Source: Wansuia hejianensis | GTDB taxonomy: Bacteria > Bacillota > Clostridia > Lachnospirales > Lachnospiraceae | DNA: 64,000 bases | Direction of reading: 5' to 3' | NCBI RefSeq assembly: GCF_014337215.1 | Contig: NZ_CP060635.1 | Coordinates: forward strand, 385,501 to 449,500 | Made by a program: the position numbers and the translations under genes | Notes under the pieces: generated by a model | What the model saw: only the letters and a program-made list of their open reading frames with translations | The model's database searches: none | What the model was told of the DNA's origin: nothing | In this document: positions 33,629-42,810 of the stretch, piece after piece | Layout of the letters: each line of letters begins with the position of its first letter | Numbering within the stretch: the first letter of the stretch is position 1

Positions 33629-33712
33629 GGGAGGGGTGAGAGGTTGGATGCCCAGCCTTTCTGGTGATTTAAAACACTTCACCATGGTTCTCCGAAAGTG
33701 TCATCAGTATGG
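33629..33712 (-). repeat. degenerate repeat, copy A (mobile-element remnant?)
   Basis: The segment matches 45915-46006 with shared blocks CCAGCCTT-CTGG, TAAAAC-CTTCACC and GAAAGTGTCA. Read on the minus strand, both copies encode a similar peptide end (TLSENHGEVF-stop here, TLSVYLGEEF-stop there) with the stop at the same position. This suggests the decayed 3' end of a once-coding element. No intact transposase or terminal repeats are present. Confidence 0.5.
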
Positions 33713-33861
33713 TCTCAGACAGCAGTCACTGGCTGATTGTAGCTGATTGGTGCCAGTATTTCTTTATTGAATATCGAAACCTACCGTCTGTGACCATCAG
33801 GGTTCCCACCTCTGGCGAGAGCCGCCGTACCCTCTGAAACAGCCAGAAAACCATAATGCTA

Positions 33862-33890
33862 TTGCGTATTTGGGAAAAGTTGCGTATACT
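33862..33890 (+). promoter_or_regulatory. tgt promoter
   Basis: TTGCGT (33862-33867) and TATACT (33885-33890) are 17 bases apart; predicted start near 33897, 46 bases before the tgt ATG. Confidence 0.65.
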
Positions 33891-33942
33891 GTTTCGGTAG
33901 GACTGGTTTATTTTATTATGGGAATTATGAGATTAGAAATGG

Positions 33943-35097
33943 ATGATGAAGAAAATGGGCAAATATCGTATTTTAAAAACTGAAGGCAGAGCGAAACGGG
34001 CGGAGTTTGAGACGGTTCACGGGACGATCCAGACGCCGGTTTTTATGAATGTGGGGACGGCTGCGGCGATTAAGGGGGCTGTGGCTACGGAGGATCTGGA
34101 GCGCATAGGCACGCAGGTTGAGCTGTCGAATACCTACCATCTCCATGTGCGTCCGGGTGATGAAGTGGTTAAGAAGCTGGGAGGCCTGCATAAATTTATG
34201 GTGTGGGATAAGCCGATCCTGACGGATTCCGGTGGGTTCCAGGTGTTTTCGCTGGCGACCTTGCGAAAGATTAAGGAGGAGGGCGTCTATTTCAACTCCC
34301 ATGTGGATGGCAGGAAGATTTTCATGGGACCGGAGGAAAGTATGCAGATTCAGTCCAATCTGGCTTCTACGATCGCAATGGCGTTTGATGAATGCCCTTC
34401 CAGTGTGGCAGACCGGACATATGTTCAGAATTCCGTAGACCGGACGACCCGGTGGCTGGCGCGTTGTAAGATGAAAATGGCGGAGCTGAACCAGAGGGAG
34501 GATACCATAAACCGCAGCCAGATGCTGTTTGGAATCAATCAGGGAGCGATTTATCCGGATATACGAATCTGCCACGCGAAGCAGATCAGTGAGATGGAGC
34601 TGGACGGTTATGCGGTAGGAGGCCTGGCGGTGGGGGAAACCCATGAAGAGATGTATTATATTCTGGAAGAGACAGTGCCTTTTCTGCCGCAGGATAAACC
34701 GACCTACCTGATGGGCGTGGGGACTCCGGCTAATATTCTGGAAGGCGTGGAGCGGGGCGTGGACTTTTTTGACTGCGTCTATCCCAGCAGAAATGGCCGC
34801 CATGGGCATGTGTATACGAACCACGGCAGGCTAAATCTTTTGAATGCGAGATATGAACTGGATGACAGGCCTATAGAAGACGGATGTGGCTGTCCGGCTT
34901 GCCGGAGATACAGCAGGGCGTATATCCGCCATCTGCTGAAGGCAAAGGAAATGCTGGGCATGAGGCTGTGCGTGCTCCATAACCTGTATTTTTACAATAC
35001 AATGATGGCAGAGATACGGGCGGCTCTGGATGAAGGGAGATTTGCGTCTTATAAAAAAGCAAAGCTGGAGGGATTAATCTCAGAAAGCGGCTGCTGA
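33943..35097 (+). CDS. tgt: queuine/preQ1 tRNA-guanine transglycosylase
   Basis: Tgt swaps guanine-34 of certain tRNAs for preQ1 on the way to queuosine. The 384-residue TIM barrel has SNTYHLHVRPG, the base-binding DSGGFQVFSL, GGLAVGE, the nucleophile Asp in VDFFDCVYPSRNGRHG and the Zn site C-x-C-x2-C in GCGCPACRRYS with a downstream His (LHN). Two ATG codons at 33943 and 33946 are possible starts; the ribosome site is weak. Its neighbour yajC is also linked to tgt in many bacteria, though here yajC has its own promoter. Confidence 0.96.
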   Translation: MMKKMGKYRILKTEGRAKRAEFETVHGTIQTPVFMNVGTAAAIKGAVATEDLERIGTQVELSNTYHLHVRPGDEVVKKLGGLHKFMVWDKPILTDSGGFQVFSLATLRKIKEEGVYFNSHVDGRKIFMGPEESMQIQSNLASTIAMAFDECPSSVADRTYVQNSVDRTTRWLARCKMKMAELNQREDTINRSQMLFGINQGAIYPDIRICHAKQISEMELDGYAVGGLAVGETHEEMYYILEETVPFLPQDKPTYLMGVGTPANILEGVERGVDFFDCVYPSRNGRHGHVYTNHGRLNLLNARYELDDRPIEDGCGCPACRRYSRAYIRHLLKAKEMLGMRLCVLHNLYFYNTMMAEIRAALDEGRFASYKKAKLEGLISESGC

Positions 35098-35142
35098 TGG
35101 GGACAGTTTATAATTAATTAAGGGATTAAGCACAAAAAACAC

Positions 35143-35171
35143 TTGCTCATTAACGTCGGATTGTGTATTAT
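35143..35171 (+). promoter_or_regulatory. yajC promoter
   Basis: TTGCTC (35143-35148) and TATTAT (35166-35171) with a 17-base spacer lie between tgt and yajC. Confidence 0.65.
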
Positions 35172-35222
35172 GGTAGTAGCGCATAATAGCAGAGCGAAAT
35201 GGTTAATTAGGAGGATATGGAA

Positions 35223-35585
35223 ATGATTTTTGCAAGCAGTACAGCTGCCAGCAGCGGTGGAATGGGTTCTATGAGTATGATTATTTTGATGGTGGCGTTG
35301 ATCGCCCTGATGTACTTTATGATGATCCGTCCCCAGAAGAAAGAACAGAAAAGAATGCAGGCCATGCTTTCCGCCCTGGAGATCGGCGATGCCGTTGTAA
35401 CGAACAGCGGTTTTTACGGTGTGGTGATTGACATAACGGAAGAAGATGTAATCGTAGAATTCGGCAACAACAAAAACTGCAGGATTCCCATGAGAAAGGC
35501 TGCGATCGCCCAGGTGGAGAAGCCGGAAGAGGCAGCGGCGGTGACCGAGAAGGACACTAAGCCCACAGATACCAAGAAGAAATAA
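35223..35585 (+). CDS. yajC: preprotein translocase accessory subunit YajC
   Basis: YajC is a small membrane partner of SecDF in protein export. The 120-residue protein has one N-terminal helix (IILMVALIALMYFMMI), the conserved RPQKKEQKRMQAMLSAL after it, GDAVVTNSGFYGVV and a charged Lys/Thr-rich tail. ATG 35223 fits AGGAGG (35209-35214) with 8 bases; the ATG at 35217 is only 2 bases away. It has its own promoter and terminator, so it is monocistronic. Confidence 0.95.
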   Translation: MIFASSTAASSGGMGSMSMIILMVALIALMYFMMIRPQKKEQKRMQAMLSALEIGDAVVTNSGFYGVVIDITEEDVIVEFGNNKNCRIPMRKAAIAQVEKPEEAAAVTEKDTKPTDTKKK

Positions 35586-35598
35586 GTGATAATTTTAT

Positions 35599-35640
35599 AC
35601 AAAAGCCCGTTCCGGAAGCAATTTTGGGACGGGCTTTTGT
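35599..35640 (+). terminator. yajC terminator
   Basis: ACAAAAGCCCGT (35599-35610) pairs with ACGGGCTTTTGT (35629-35640), extended by three inner pairs. The stem is self-complementary in its A/T tails, so it could act in both directions. Confidence 0.88.
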
Positions 35641-35753
35641 AACGGTTTCTCATTACCGGCTGTTTCGTCAGAGACAGTGTTTAAATACCGGATATTCCCT
35701 TGCTTCATAATACGGAATAGGCATTATTTCACAGAAATTATTAAGTTTTTTTG

Positions 35754-35782
35754 TTGAAAAGTCCATAAATATGAAGTATGAT
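35754..35782 (+). promoter_or_regulatory. promoter of leuB-ilvD-ilvB
   Basis: TTGAAA (35754-35759) and TATGAT (35777-35782), spacer 17; predicted start near 35789, about 80 bases before leuB. No T-box or leader-peptide attenuator is visible in that leader. Confidence 0.65.
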
Positions 35783-35870
35783 ATAGTTTATAGCTACACG
35801 AACACCGGAATTTCCTGTGAAATCAGGGGTTTGTGAGTGAATGATTTTAGTTGAAAAGAGGGAGATTACG

Positions 35871-36953
35871 ATGGAACACAGAATAGGATTGATCCATGGA
35901 GACGGAATTGGTCCGGAAATCGTTGATGAGGCTAAGAAGGTTTTGGATGCGGTCTGTACGAAGTATGGGCACACCTTTGTTTATTCAAAACTGCTGCTGG
36001 GCGGCGCGTCTATTGACGCCTGCGGCGTGCCATTGACGGATGAGACGGTGGGCCAGGCGAAAGACTGTGATGCCGTGCTGATGGGTTCCATCGGAGGCGA
36101 CGCGAAGACATCGCCCTGGTATCAGCTGGAGCCTTCCAGGCGTCCGGAAGCAGGGCTTCTGGGGATACGCAAGGCGCTAAACCTGTTCGCCAACCTGCGG
36201 CCGGCTTATCTGTACGATGAGCTTCGGGCGGCATGCCCGCTGCGGGAAGAGATCATCGGCGGCGGATTCGACATGATGATCATGCGGGAGCTGACCGGCG
36301 GGCTGTATTTCGGCGAGAGGAAGACGACGGAAGTGGACGGTGTGAGAACGGCTGTCGATACCCTGACTTATAATGAACAGGAGATCCGGCGGATTGCGAA
36401 ACGCGGTTTTGATATCGCCATGAAGCGGAGAAAGAAAGTGACCAGCGTCGACAAGGCAAATGTGCTGGATTCTTCCAGGCTCTGGCGAGCTGTCGTGGAG
36501 GAGGTTGCGAAGGATTATCCTGAGGTGGAGCTGGAGCACATGCTGGTAGACAACTGCGCAATGCAGCTGGTGAAGAATCCCGCCCAGTTTGATGTGATCC
36601 TGACAGAGAATATGTTCGGCGACATCTTGTCTGATGAGGCCAGTATGGTGACGGGTTCCATCGGAATGCTGTCTTCGGCCAGCCTGAATGAGACGAAGTT
36701 CGGCCTGTACGAGCCAAGCCATGGATCGGCGCCTGATATCGCCGGCCAGAATATCGCCAATCCCATTGCCACGATTCTGTCAGCGGCCATGATGCTCCGT
36801 TATTCCCTGGATCTGGATACGGAGGCTGATGCAGTGGAGAGCGCAGTGAAGAAAGCACTAGCGGCCGGATACCGGACCGTTGATATCATGTCTGATGGCT
36901 GCAGGCAGGTGTCCACATCCGAGATGGGAGATCTGATCGTCAGCTATCTTTAA
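35871..36953 (+). CDS. leuB: 3-isopropylmalate dehydrogenase
   Basis: LeuB oxidises and decarboxylates 3-isopropylmalate with NAD in leucine synthesis. The 360-residue protein shows LIHGDGIGPEIVDEA, the substrate-binding MIMRELTGGLYFGER, DKANVLDSSRLWR, the metal Asp region MLVDNCAMQLV and DILSDEASMVTGSIGML, then EPSHGSAPDIAGQNIANP. ATG 35871 follows GAGGGAG by 6 bases. It is followed by ilvD and ilvB in one operon; leuA, leuCD, ilvC and ilvN are not in the window. Confidence 0.95.
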   Translation: MEHRIGLIHGDGIGPEIVDEAKKVLDAVCTKYGHTFVYSKLLLGGASIDACGVPLTDETVGQAKDCDAVLMGSIGGDAKTSPWYQLEPSRRPEAGLLGIRKALNLFANLRPAYLYDELRAACPLREEIIGGGFDMMIMRELTGGLYFGERKTTEVDGVRTAVDTLTYNEQEIRRIAKRGFDIAMKRRKKVTSVDKANVLDSSRLWRAVVEEVAKDYPEVELEHMLVDNCAMQLVKNPAQFDVILTENMFGDILSDEASMVTGSIGMLSSASLNETKFGLYEPSHGSAPDIAGQNIANPIATILSAAMMLRYSLDLDTEADAVESAVKKALAAGYRTVDIMSDGCRQVSTSEMGDLIVSYL

Positions 36954-36972
36954 TCAGAAGGAGAACAGAAGA

Positions 36973-38640
36973 ATGAAAAGTGATGCGGTAAGAAAAGGCA
37001 TGCAGCAGGCTCCGCACAGAAGCCTCTTCAATGCCCTTGGAATGACAAAAGAAGAGATGGAGCGCCCTCTGGTAGGGATTGTCAGCTCCTATAATGAAAT
37101 TGTGCCAGGCCATATGAACCTGGATAAGATAACGGAAGCTGTCAAGATGGGTGTGGCCATGGCCGGCGGAACTCCCGTAGTATTTCCGGCCATAGCAGTC
37201 TGCGATGGAATCGCCATGGGTCATATTGGGATGAAATATTCCCTGGTCACCAGAGACCTGATTGCAGACTCTACAGAAGCCATGGCTCTGGCACACCAGT
37301 TCGACGCTCTTGTGATGGTTCCGAACTGTGATAAGAATGTTCCCGGCCTTCTGATGGCGGCGGCCAGGATCAATGTCCCCACTGTCTTTGTCAGCGGCGG
37401 ACCGATGCTGGCAGGTCATGTCAAAGGCCAGAAGAGAAGCCTGTCCTCCATGTTTGAGGCTGTAGGATCTTATGCGGCCGGGATCATGACTGCGGAGGAT
37501 GTGGAAGAATATGAGTGCAAGACCTGTCCTACCTGTGGTTCTTGTTCCGGCATGTATACGGCCAACAGCATGAACTGCCTGACGGAAGTGCTGGGGATGG
37601 GACTTCAGGGCAATGGTACGATACCGGCAGTCTATTCGGAACGATTGAAGTTGGCGAAGCATGCGGGAATGCAGGTAATGGAGATGCTGCGCAGGAACAT
37701 CCGTCCGCGGGACATCATGACCAAGGAAGCGTTTCTGAATGCTCTGACCGTGGATATGGCCCTGGGCTGTTCCACCAACAGCATGCTGCATCTTCCGGCA
37801 ATCGCTCATGAGGTGGAATTTGATCTCCGCCCTGAGATGGCCAATGAGCTGAGCGCGAAGACCCCCAACCTCTGTCACCTGGCGCCTGCAGGCCCCACTT
37901 ATATGGAAGACTTGAACGAGGCAGGCGGCGTATATGCGGTGATGAATGAGCTGTCAAAGCTGAACCTGCTGAATCTGGACTGCATGACCGTGACAGGAAA
38001 GACTGTAGGGGAAAATATAAAAGACGTGAAAAATAAGAATCCGGAGGTTATCCGGACAGTGGATCATCCATACAGTAAAACAGGCGGAATTGCCGTCCTG
38101 AAGGGCAATCTGGCTCCTGATACCGGAGTCGTAAAGCGTTCCGCAGTCTGTGAGGAGATGATGGTTCATGAAGGACCTGCCCGGGTGTTCGACTGTGAGG
38201 AAGATGCGATTGCGGCGATCAAAGGCGGAAAAATTGTGGCCGGAGATGTTGTGGTCATCCGGTATGAAGGTCCTAAAGGCGGTCCGGGCATGAGAGAGAT
38301 GCTGAACCCTACTTCTGCCATTGCAGGGATGGGACTGGGTTCTTCCGTGGCTCTGATCACAGACGGCCGTTTTTCAGGTGCTTCCCGTGGGGCCTCTATC
38401 GGACATGTGAGCCCGGAGGCGGCTGTGGGCGGGCCGATTGCACTCGTGGAAGAGGGAGATACGATCCGGATTAACATTCCTGAATGCCGTCTGGAGCTGG
38501 CTGTGTCCGACGAGGAGCTGGCGAGGCGGAAGGCGGAATGGAAGCCGAGAAAGCCGAATATTACCACCGGATATCTGGCGCGCTATGCCAGAATGGTGAC
38601 CAGCGCCAACCGGGGAGCGGTGCTGGAGATTCCGGACTGA
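36973..38640 (+). CDS. ilvD: dihydroxy-acid dehydratase
   Basis: IlvD dehydrates 2,3-dihydroxy-acids to 2-keto acids in valine, isoleucine and leucine synthesis. The 555-residue Fe-S enzyme has conserved Cys in VPNCDKNVPGLLMAA and in CKTCPTCGSCSGMYTANSMN, the Mg-binding block near residues 70-80 (CDGIAMGHIGM) and the C-terminal ITDGRFSGASRGASIGHVSPEA. AAGGAGAACAGAAG lies before the ATG; the gap to leuB is 19 bases. Normal length and composition. Confidence 0.96.
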   Translation: MKSDAVRKGMQQAPHRSLFNALGMTKEEMERPLVGIVSSYNEIVPGHMNLDKITEAVKMGVAMAGGTPVVFPAIAVCDGIAMGHIGMKYSLVTRDLIADSTEAMALAHQFDALVMVPNCDKNVPGLLMAAARINVPTVFVSGGPMLAGHVKGQKRSLSSMFEAVGSYAAGIMTAEDVEEYECKTCPTCGSCSGMYTANSMNCLTEVLGMGLQGNGTIPAVYSERLKLAKHAGMQVMEMLRRNIRPRDIMTKEAFLNALTVDMALGCSTNSMLHLPAIAHEVEFDLRPEMANELSAKTPNLCHLAPAGPTYMEDLNEAGGVYAVMNELSKLNLLNLDCMTVTGKTVGENIKDVKNKNPEVIRTVDHPYSKTGGIAVLKGNLAPDTGVVKRSAVCEEMMVHEGPARVFDCEEDAIAAIKGGKIVAGDVVVIRYEGPKGGPGMREMLNPTSAIAGMGLGSSVALITDGRFSGASRGASIGHVSPEAAVGGPIALVEEGDTIRINIPECRLELAVSDEELARRKAEWKPRKPNITTGYLARYARMVTSANRGAVLEIPD

Positions 38641-38666
38641 ATATGGAAGAAGGGAGAACAGATCGT

Positions 38667-40349
38667 ATGCAGTTAAATGGTTCAGAGATTATCATTGAAT
38701 GTTTAAAGGAACAAGGTGTAGATACTGTCTTCGGATATCCGGGCGGAACGATTTTGAATGTCTATGATGAGCTGTATAAGCATCCGGAGATCCGTCATAT
38801 CCTGACTTCCCATGAGCAGGGGGCTTCCCATGCGGCTGACGGTTATGCGAGAGCTACCGGGAAGGTGGGTGTCTGTCTGGCGACCAGCGGTCCGGGGGCA
38901 ACCAATCTGGTGACCGGCATCGCTACTGCTTATATGGACTCCGTACCGGTCGTGGCGATCACTGCTAATGTGGGAAAGCCGCTTCTGGGCAAGGACAGCT
39001 TTCAGGAAATTGATATTGCGGGCGTCACCATGCCCATCACGAAACACAGCATGATTGTGAAAAGCATCGACCGCCTGGCCGATACTCTGCGCCGGGCGTT
39101 CAAGATTGCGAAGAGCGGCAGGCCCGGCCCTGTGCTGGTGGATGTGACGAAGGATGTCACCGCCGCGACTTATGAATATACTTATAAGAAACCGGAAGAG
39201 ATTGTCCCGGAGACTGATAGAATTACAGAAAAAGATTTGAACCGGGCGGCCGAGATGATTAACCAGTCCAAAAAGCCATTTCTGTTCGTGGGCGGAGGTA
39301 CAGTAATCTCTGGCGCTTCTGAGGAGGTGCGCGCGCTGGCCCATAAGATTCAGGCGCCGGTCTGCGATTCACTCATGGGAAAAGGCGCTTTTCCTGGGGA
39401 TGACAGGTTATATACGGGGATGCTGGGTATGCACGGAACCAAGACCTCCAATCTGGGAATGTATGCCTGCGACCTGCTGATCGTTCTGGGGGCCAGGTTC
39501 TCAGACCGGGATGTGGGCAATCCGAAGTCTTTCGCAGAACAGGCAAAAATCCTTCAGATTGATGTGGACCCGGCGGAGATTAACAAAAATGTGATTGTCT
39601 CTGGCAGCGTCATCGGTGATATCAAAGAGGTATTGAAACGGCTGCTTCCCATGGTCGCCGAGAAGGAGGGTGGAGAATGGGTTTCAGACATCATGAAAAT
39701 GAAAGAAGCCTATCCGCTCGCTTATAGCCCGGATGGGTTGACTGGCCCGTTTGTGATAGAAGAGATATACCGTGCGACGAAGGGGCAGGCGATCATCTGC
39801 ACAGACGTGGGCCAGCATCAGATGTGGGCGGCCCAGTATTATAACTATACGGCTCCGGGCACTTTCCTCACATCAGGCGGCCTGGGGACCATGGGCTATG
39901 GCCTGGGGGCCGCTATGGGAGCGAAATGCGGCCGGCCCGAGAAAACGGTCATCAACGTGGCGGGGGACGGCTGTTTCCGCATGAACATGAATGAAATTGC
40001 CACATTGGTGAGAAGCAATATTCCGGTGATAGAGGTTGTGATTAATAACCATGTGCTGGGAATGGTCCGCCAGTGGCAGACGCTTTTCTATGGAAAGAGG
40101 TATTCCCATACAATCCTGGAGGATCAGGTAGACTTCGTGAAGATTGCTGAAGCCATGGGAGCTACGGGCATCCGCGTGACGCGCAGAGAGGAGCTGAGGC
40201 CAGCTCTGGAAAAGGCTATTGCTCTGAACGCTCCGGTTGTGATAGACTGTCAGATAGACTGTGATGACAAGGTGTTCCCGATGGTGCCGGCAGGCGTGGC
40301 AAACAGCGAAGTATTTGATGAAAGCGACCTTGCCAAAAAGAATTGTTGA
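38667..40349 (+). CDS. ilvB: acetolactate synthase, large (catalytic) subunit
   Basis: This ThDP enzyme condenses pyruvate to acetolactate or acetohydroxybutyrate. The 560-residue protein has the catalytic Glu in TSHEQGASHAADGYARATGK, the FAD-binding middle domain and the ThDP motif VAGDGCFRMNMNEIATL. ATG 38667 (MQLNGSEII) is used because AGGGAGA is 9 bases upstream; an ATG at 38643 precedes that site. No ilvN regulatory subunit follows; instead a new promoter begins at the stop codon. The subunit must be elsewhere, or the enzyme works alone. Confidence 0.93.
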   Translation: MQLNGSEIIIECLKEQGVDTVFGYPGGTILNVYDELYKHPEIRHILTSHEQGASHAADGYARATGKVGVCLATSGPGATNLVTGIATAYMDSVPVVAITANVGKPLLGKDSFQEIDIAGVTMPITKHSMIVKSIDRLADTLRRAFKIAKSGRPGPVLVDVTKDVTAATYEYTYKKPEEIVPETDRITEKDLNRAAEMINQSKKPFLFVGGGTVISGASEEVRALAHKIQAPVCDSLMGKGAFPGDDRLYTGMLGMHGTKTSNLGMYACDLLIVLGARFSDRDVGNPKSFAEQAKILQIDVDPAEINKNVIVSGSVIGDIKEVLKRLLPMVAEKEGGEWVSDIMKMKEAYPLAYSPDGLTGPFVIEEIYRATKGQAIICTDVGQHQMWAAQYYNYTAPGTFLTSGGLGTMGYGLGAAMGAKCGRPEKTVINVAGDGCFRMNMNEIATLVRSNIPVIEVVINNHVLGMVRQWQTLFYGKRYSHTILEDQVDFVKIAEAMGATGIRVTRREELRPALEKAIALNAPVVIDCQIDCDDKVFPMVPAGVANSEVFDESDLAKKNC

Positions 40350-40375
40350 CAAGAAAATAACAAAAGAGTTATGAT
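40346..40375 (+). promoter_or_regulatory. promoter of serC-serA
   Basis: TTGACA (40346-40351), which overlaps the ilvB stop codon, and TATGAT (40370-40375) have an 18-base spacer. Predicted start near 40382, giving a leader of about 93 bases. Confidence 0.7.
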
Positions 40376-40396
40376 TAGCGTGTCATTTATAATTAG

Positions 40397-40448
40397 AAAA
40401 TTTCCGGAATTTGCAAAGCAAGGGGTCATGATAGCTGACGGAAATTTT
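40397..40448 (+). other. leader hairpin before serC
   Basis: AAAATTTCCG (40397-40406) pairs with CGGAAATTTT (40439-40448), 10 bp, with a 32-base loop. It sits in the serC leader and ends 12 bases before the AGGAGG site. A role in serine-responsive control is possible but unproven. Confidence 0.45.
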
Positions 40449-40474
40449 GTGTGCATAAACAGGAGGATAGAACA

Positions 40475-41557
40475 GTGAGCAGAGTATATAATTTCTCGGC
40501 TGGTCCGGCAGTATTACCGGAAGAAGTATTAAAAGAGGCTCAGGAGGAAATGCTGGACTACAGAGGCTGCGGCATGTCCGTTATGGAGATGAGCCATCGT
40601 TCCAAAATGTTTGATGAAATTATCCAGGAAGCAGAAGCAGATTTGAGAGAGCTGCTGAACATTCCTTCTAATTATAAAGTGCTTTTCCTGCAGGGAGGCG
40701 CTTCCCTCCAGTTCGCACAGATTCCGATGAATCTGATGAAAAACAGAGTGGCAGATTATATCGTTACAGGACAGTGGGCGAAGAAAGCATGGCAGGAAGC
40801 GCAGAAATACGGAACTGCCAACAAAATTGCCTCTTCTGAGGATAAAACCTATTCCTATATTCCGGATTGCTCAGACCTTCCGATCAGCCCGGACGCGGAT
40901 TACGTCTATATCTGCGAGAATAATACGATCTACGGAACCAAATACAAGACGCTTCCGAATACCAAGGGAAAGCTTCTGGTTGCGGACGTTTCCTCCTGCT
41001 TCCTGTCGGAGCCGATGGACATCGAGAAGTACGGCATTGTCTATGGCGGCGTGCAGAAGAATATCGGGCCTGCGGGAATGGTTATTTCCATTGTGCGCGA
41101 TGACCTGATCACTGACGATGTGCTGCCGGGAACCCCAACGATGATGAAATTTAAGACACAGGCCGACGCTTCATCCCTGTACAACACGCCGAACTGCTAC
41201 TGCATCTATATCTGCGGCAAAGTCTTTAAATGGCTGAAGAAGATGGGCGGTCTTTCCGCAATGAAAGAAAGAAATGAGAAAAAAGCCAGGATCCTCTATG
41301 ATTATCTGGATTCCAGCAATCTGTTCCGCGGCACTGTCGTGAAGGAGGACCGTTCTCTGATGAATGTGCCTTTTGTAACAGGCAGCGAGGAGCTGGACGC
41401 TAAGTTCGTGAAGGAATCCAAGGCAGCGGGATTTGAGAATCTGAAAGGACACCGGACGGTGGGCGGCATGCGCGCCAGCATTTATAATGCGATGCCTTTG
41501 GAAGGCGTAGAAGCTCTGGTTGCATTTATGAAAAAATTTGAAGAGGAGAATGTGTGA
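40475..41557 (+). CDS. serC: phosphoserine aminotransferase
   Basis: SerC converts 3-phosphohydroxypyruvate and glutamate to phosphoserine, using PLP. The 360-residue fold I enzyme has NFSAGPAVLPEEVL, LLFLQGGAS-type segment VLFLQGGASLQF, and the PLP lysine K195 in YGGVQKNIGPAG. The start is GTG 40475, 8 bases after AGGAGG (40461-40466). The stop codon overlaps the serA ATG by one base. In E. coli SerC also serves vitamin B6 synthesis; here the neighbours point to serine. Confidence 0.96.
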   Translation: MSRVYNFSAGPAVLPEEVLKEAQEEMLDYRGCGMSVMEMSHRSKMFDEIIQEAEADLRELLNIPSNYKVLFLQGGASLQFAQIPMNLMKNRVADYIVTGQWAKKAWQEAQKYGTANKIASSEDKTYSYIPDCSDLPISPDADYVYICENNTIYGTKYKTLPNTKGKLLVADVSSCFLSEPMDIEKYGIVYGGVQKNIGPAGMVISIVRDDLITDDVLPGTPTMMKFKTQADASSLYNTPNCYCIYICGKVFKWLKKMGGLSAMKERNEKKARILYDYLDSSNLFRGTVVKEDRSLMNVPFVTGSEELDAKFVKESKAAGFENLKGHRTVGGMRASIYNAMPLEGVEALVAFMKKFEEENV

Positions 41558-42720
41558 TGTTTCAGTATAGCTGTTTGAATCCAATTGCCGAAATAGGCCT
41601 CAGGAATTTTAGCGCAGATTATGAAAAGACGGATCATCTGGAAGAAGCGGACGCGGTTCTCGTCAGAAGCGCGAAGATGCATGATATGGAGCTTCCGGAT
41701 AAGCTGGTCGCTGTGGCAAGGGCCGGCGCCGGCGTCAACAATATTCCTCTGGAGCTGTGCGCGGAACACGGTATCGTAGTGTTTAATACGCCGGGCGCCA
41801 ACGCCAACGGCGTTAAGGAGCTGGTTCTGGCAGGCATGCTGCTGGCTTCCCGTGACATTGTGGGAGGCGTGGAATGGGTCAAGAGCCAGGAAGATAACCC
41901 GGAAGTAGGCAAACTGGCCGAGAAGCAGAAGAAGAAGTTCGCAGGATGTGAGATCAGCGGCAAGAAGCTGGGCATTATAGGCCTGGGAGCCATCGGGCAG
42001 CTGGTGGCCAATGCGGCGACACATCTGGGAATGGACGTTTACGGATATGATCCGTATATTTCCGTGGATGCCGCCTGGAATCTGTCAAGGACGATCCATC
42101 ATATACAGGATGTGAATGATATTTACAGCGATTGCGATTATATCACCATCCATGTCCCGCTTTTGGAGAGCACGAAGGGAATGATCAGCAGGGATGCAAT
42201 TTCTCTGATGAAGGAGGGGGTTGTCATCCTGAATTTTGCCAGGGATACTCTGGTGGATGAGGCCGCGCTGGTAGAGGCGCTGAGATCCGGTAAGGTGAAG
42301 AAATATGTGACGGATTTTGCCAATCCGACCGTCGCCGGAGTGCCTGGCACCCTGATTACTCCGCATCTGGGCGCCTCCACGGAGGAAGCAGAGGATAACT
42401 GCGCGATCATGGCGGTTAAAGAAATCAGAGATTATCTGGAGAACGGCAATATCAAAAACTCCGTTAATTATCCCAACTGTGATATGGGCATGTGCAGCGC
42501 CGAGGGCCGGATCGCTATCAATCACAGGAATATCGTCAACATGATCAGCCAGTTTACGAAGGTGATCGGTGAAGCAGGTGTGAACATTTCCGACATGACC
42601 AATAAGAGTAAGGCAAATTATGCCTATACTCTTATTGATCTGGAGTCTCCTGCCAATGAAGATATGGTAAAGGCTCTGGAAGCCATTGACGGAGTATTAC
42701 GGGTGCGTATTGTAAAATAA
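41557..42720 (+). CDS. serA: D-3-phosphoglycerate dehydrogenase with ACT domain
   Basis: SerA catalyses the first step of serine synthesis. The 387-residue protein has the NAD-binding GLGAIGQLVANAATHLGM, catalytic Arg and Glu regions, and the His in LITPHLGASTEEAEDN. The C-terminal ACT domain (about 317-387, VNISDMTNKSKANYAYTLIDLE) suggests serine feedback. The start ATG shares its first base with the serC stop. AGGAG is 8 bases upstream. Together with serC it supplies phosphoserine; no serB-type phosphatase is visible in the window. Confidence 0.95.
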   Translation: MFQYSCLNPIAEIGLRNFSADYEKTDHLEEADAVLVRSAKMHDMELPDKLVAVARAGAGVNNIPLELCAEHGIVVFNTPGANANGVKELVLAGMLLASRDIVGGVEWVKSQEDNPEVGKLAEKQKKKFAGCEISGKKLGIIGLGAIGQLVANAATHLGMDVYGYDPYISVDAAWNLSRTIHHIQDVNDIYSDCDYITIHVPLLESTKGMISRDAISLMKEGVVILNFARDTLVDEAALVEALRSGKVKKYVTDFANPTVAGVPGTLITPHLGASTEEAEDNCAIMAVKEIRDYLENGNIKNSVNYPNCDMGMCSAEGRIAINHRNIVNMISQFTKVIGEAGVNISDMTNKSKANYAYTLIDLESPANEDMVKALEAIDGVLRVRIVK

Positions 42721-42737
42721 CAGGTTGATGAATGAGC

Positions 42738-42791
42738 GAGGTTGCCGCAAAACGCCGGTCTGAAATGTCTGCATTTTGAGGCAGCCTCTTT
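42738..42791 (+). terminator. attenuator-like hairpin after serA
   Basis: GAGGTTGCC (42738-42746) pairs with GGCAGCCTC (42780-42788), continued by CAAAA (42748-42752) with TTTTG (42774-42778). Only TTT follows, so termination is probably partial and the downstream small ORF and DUF1015 gene are expressed at a lower level than serCA. Confidence 0.55.
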
Positions 42792-42810
42792 GCGCGTGTT
42801 TGGAGGTTTT

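Larger units (their letters stand above)
33541..33942. other. intergenic region with a degenerate repeat and the tgt promoter
   Basis: About 400 bases without a supportable gene. It contains a diverged repeat (33629-33712) shared with 45915-46006, then about 150 bases in which I see nothing clear, then the tgt promoter. Confidence 0.6.

Noticed and set aside
38484..38666. 61-residue N-terminal extension of ilvB overlapping ilvD
   Set aside because: The frame is open, but the ribosome site and homology to acetolactate synthases begin at ATG 38667.
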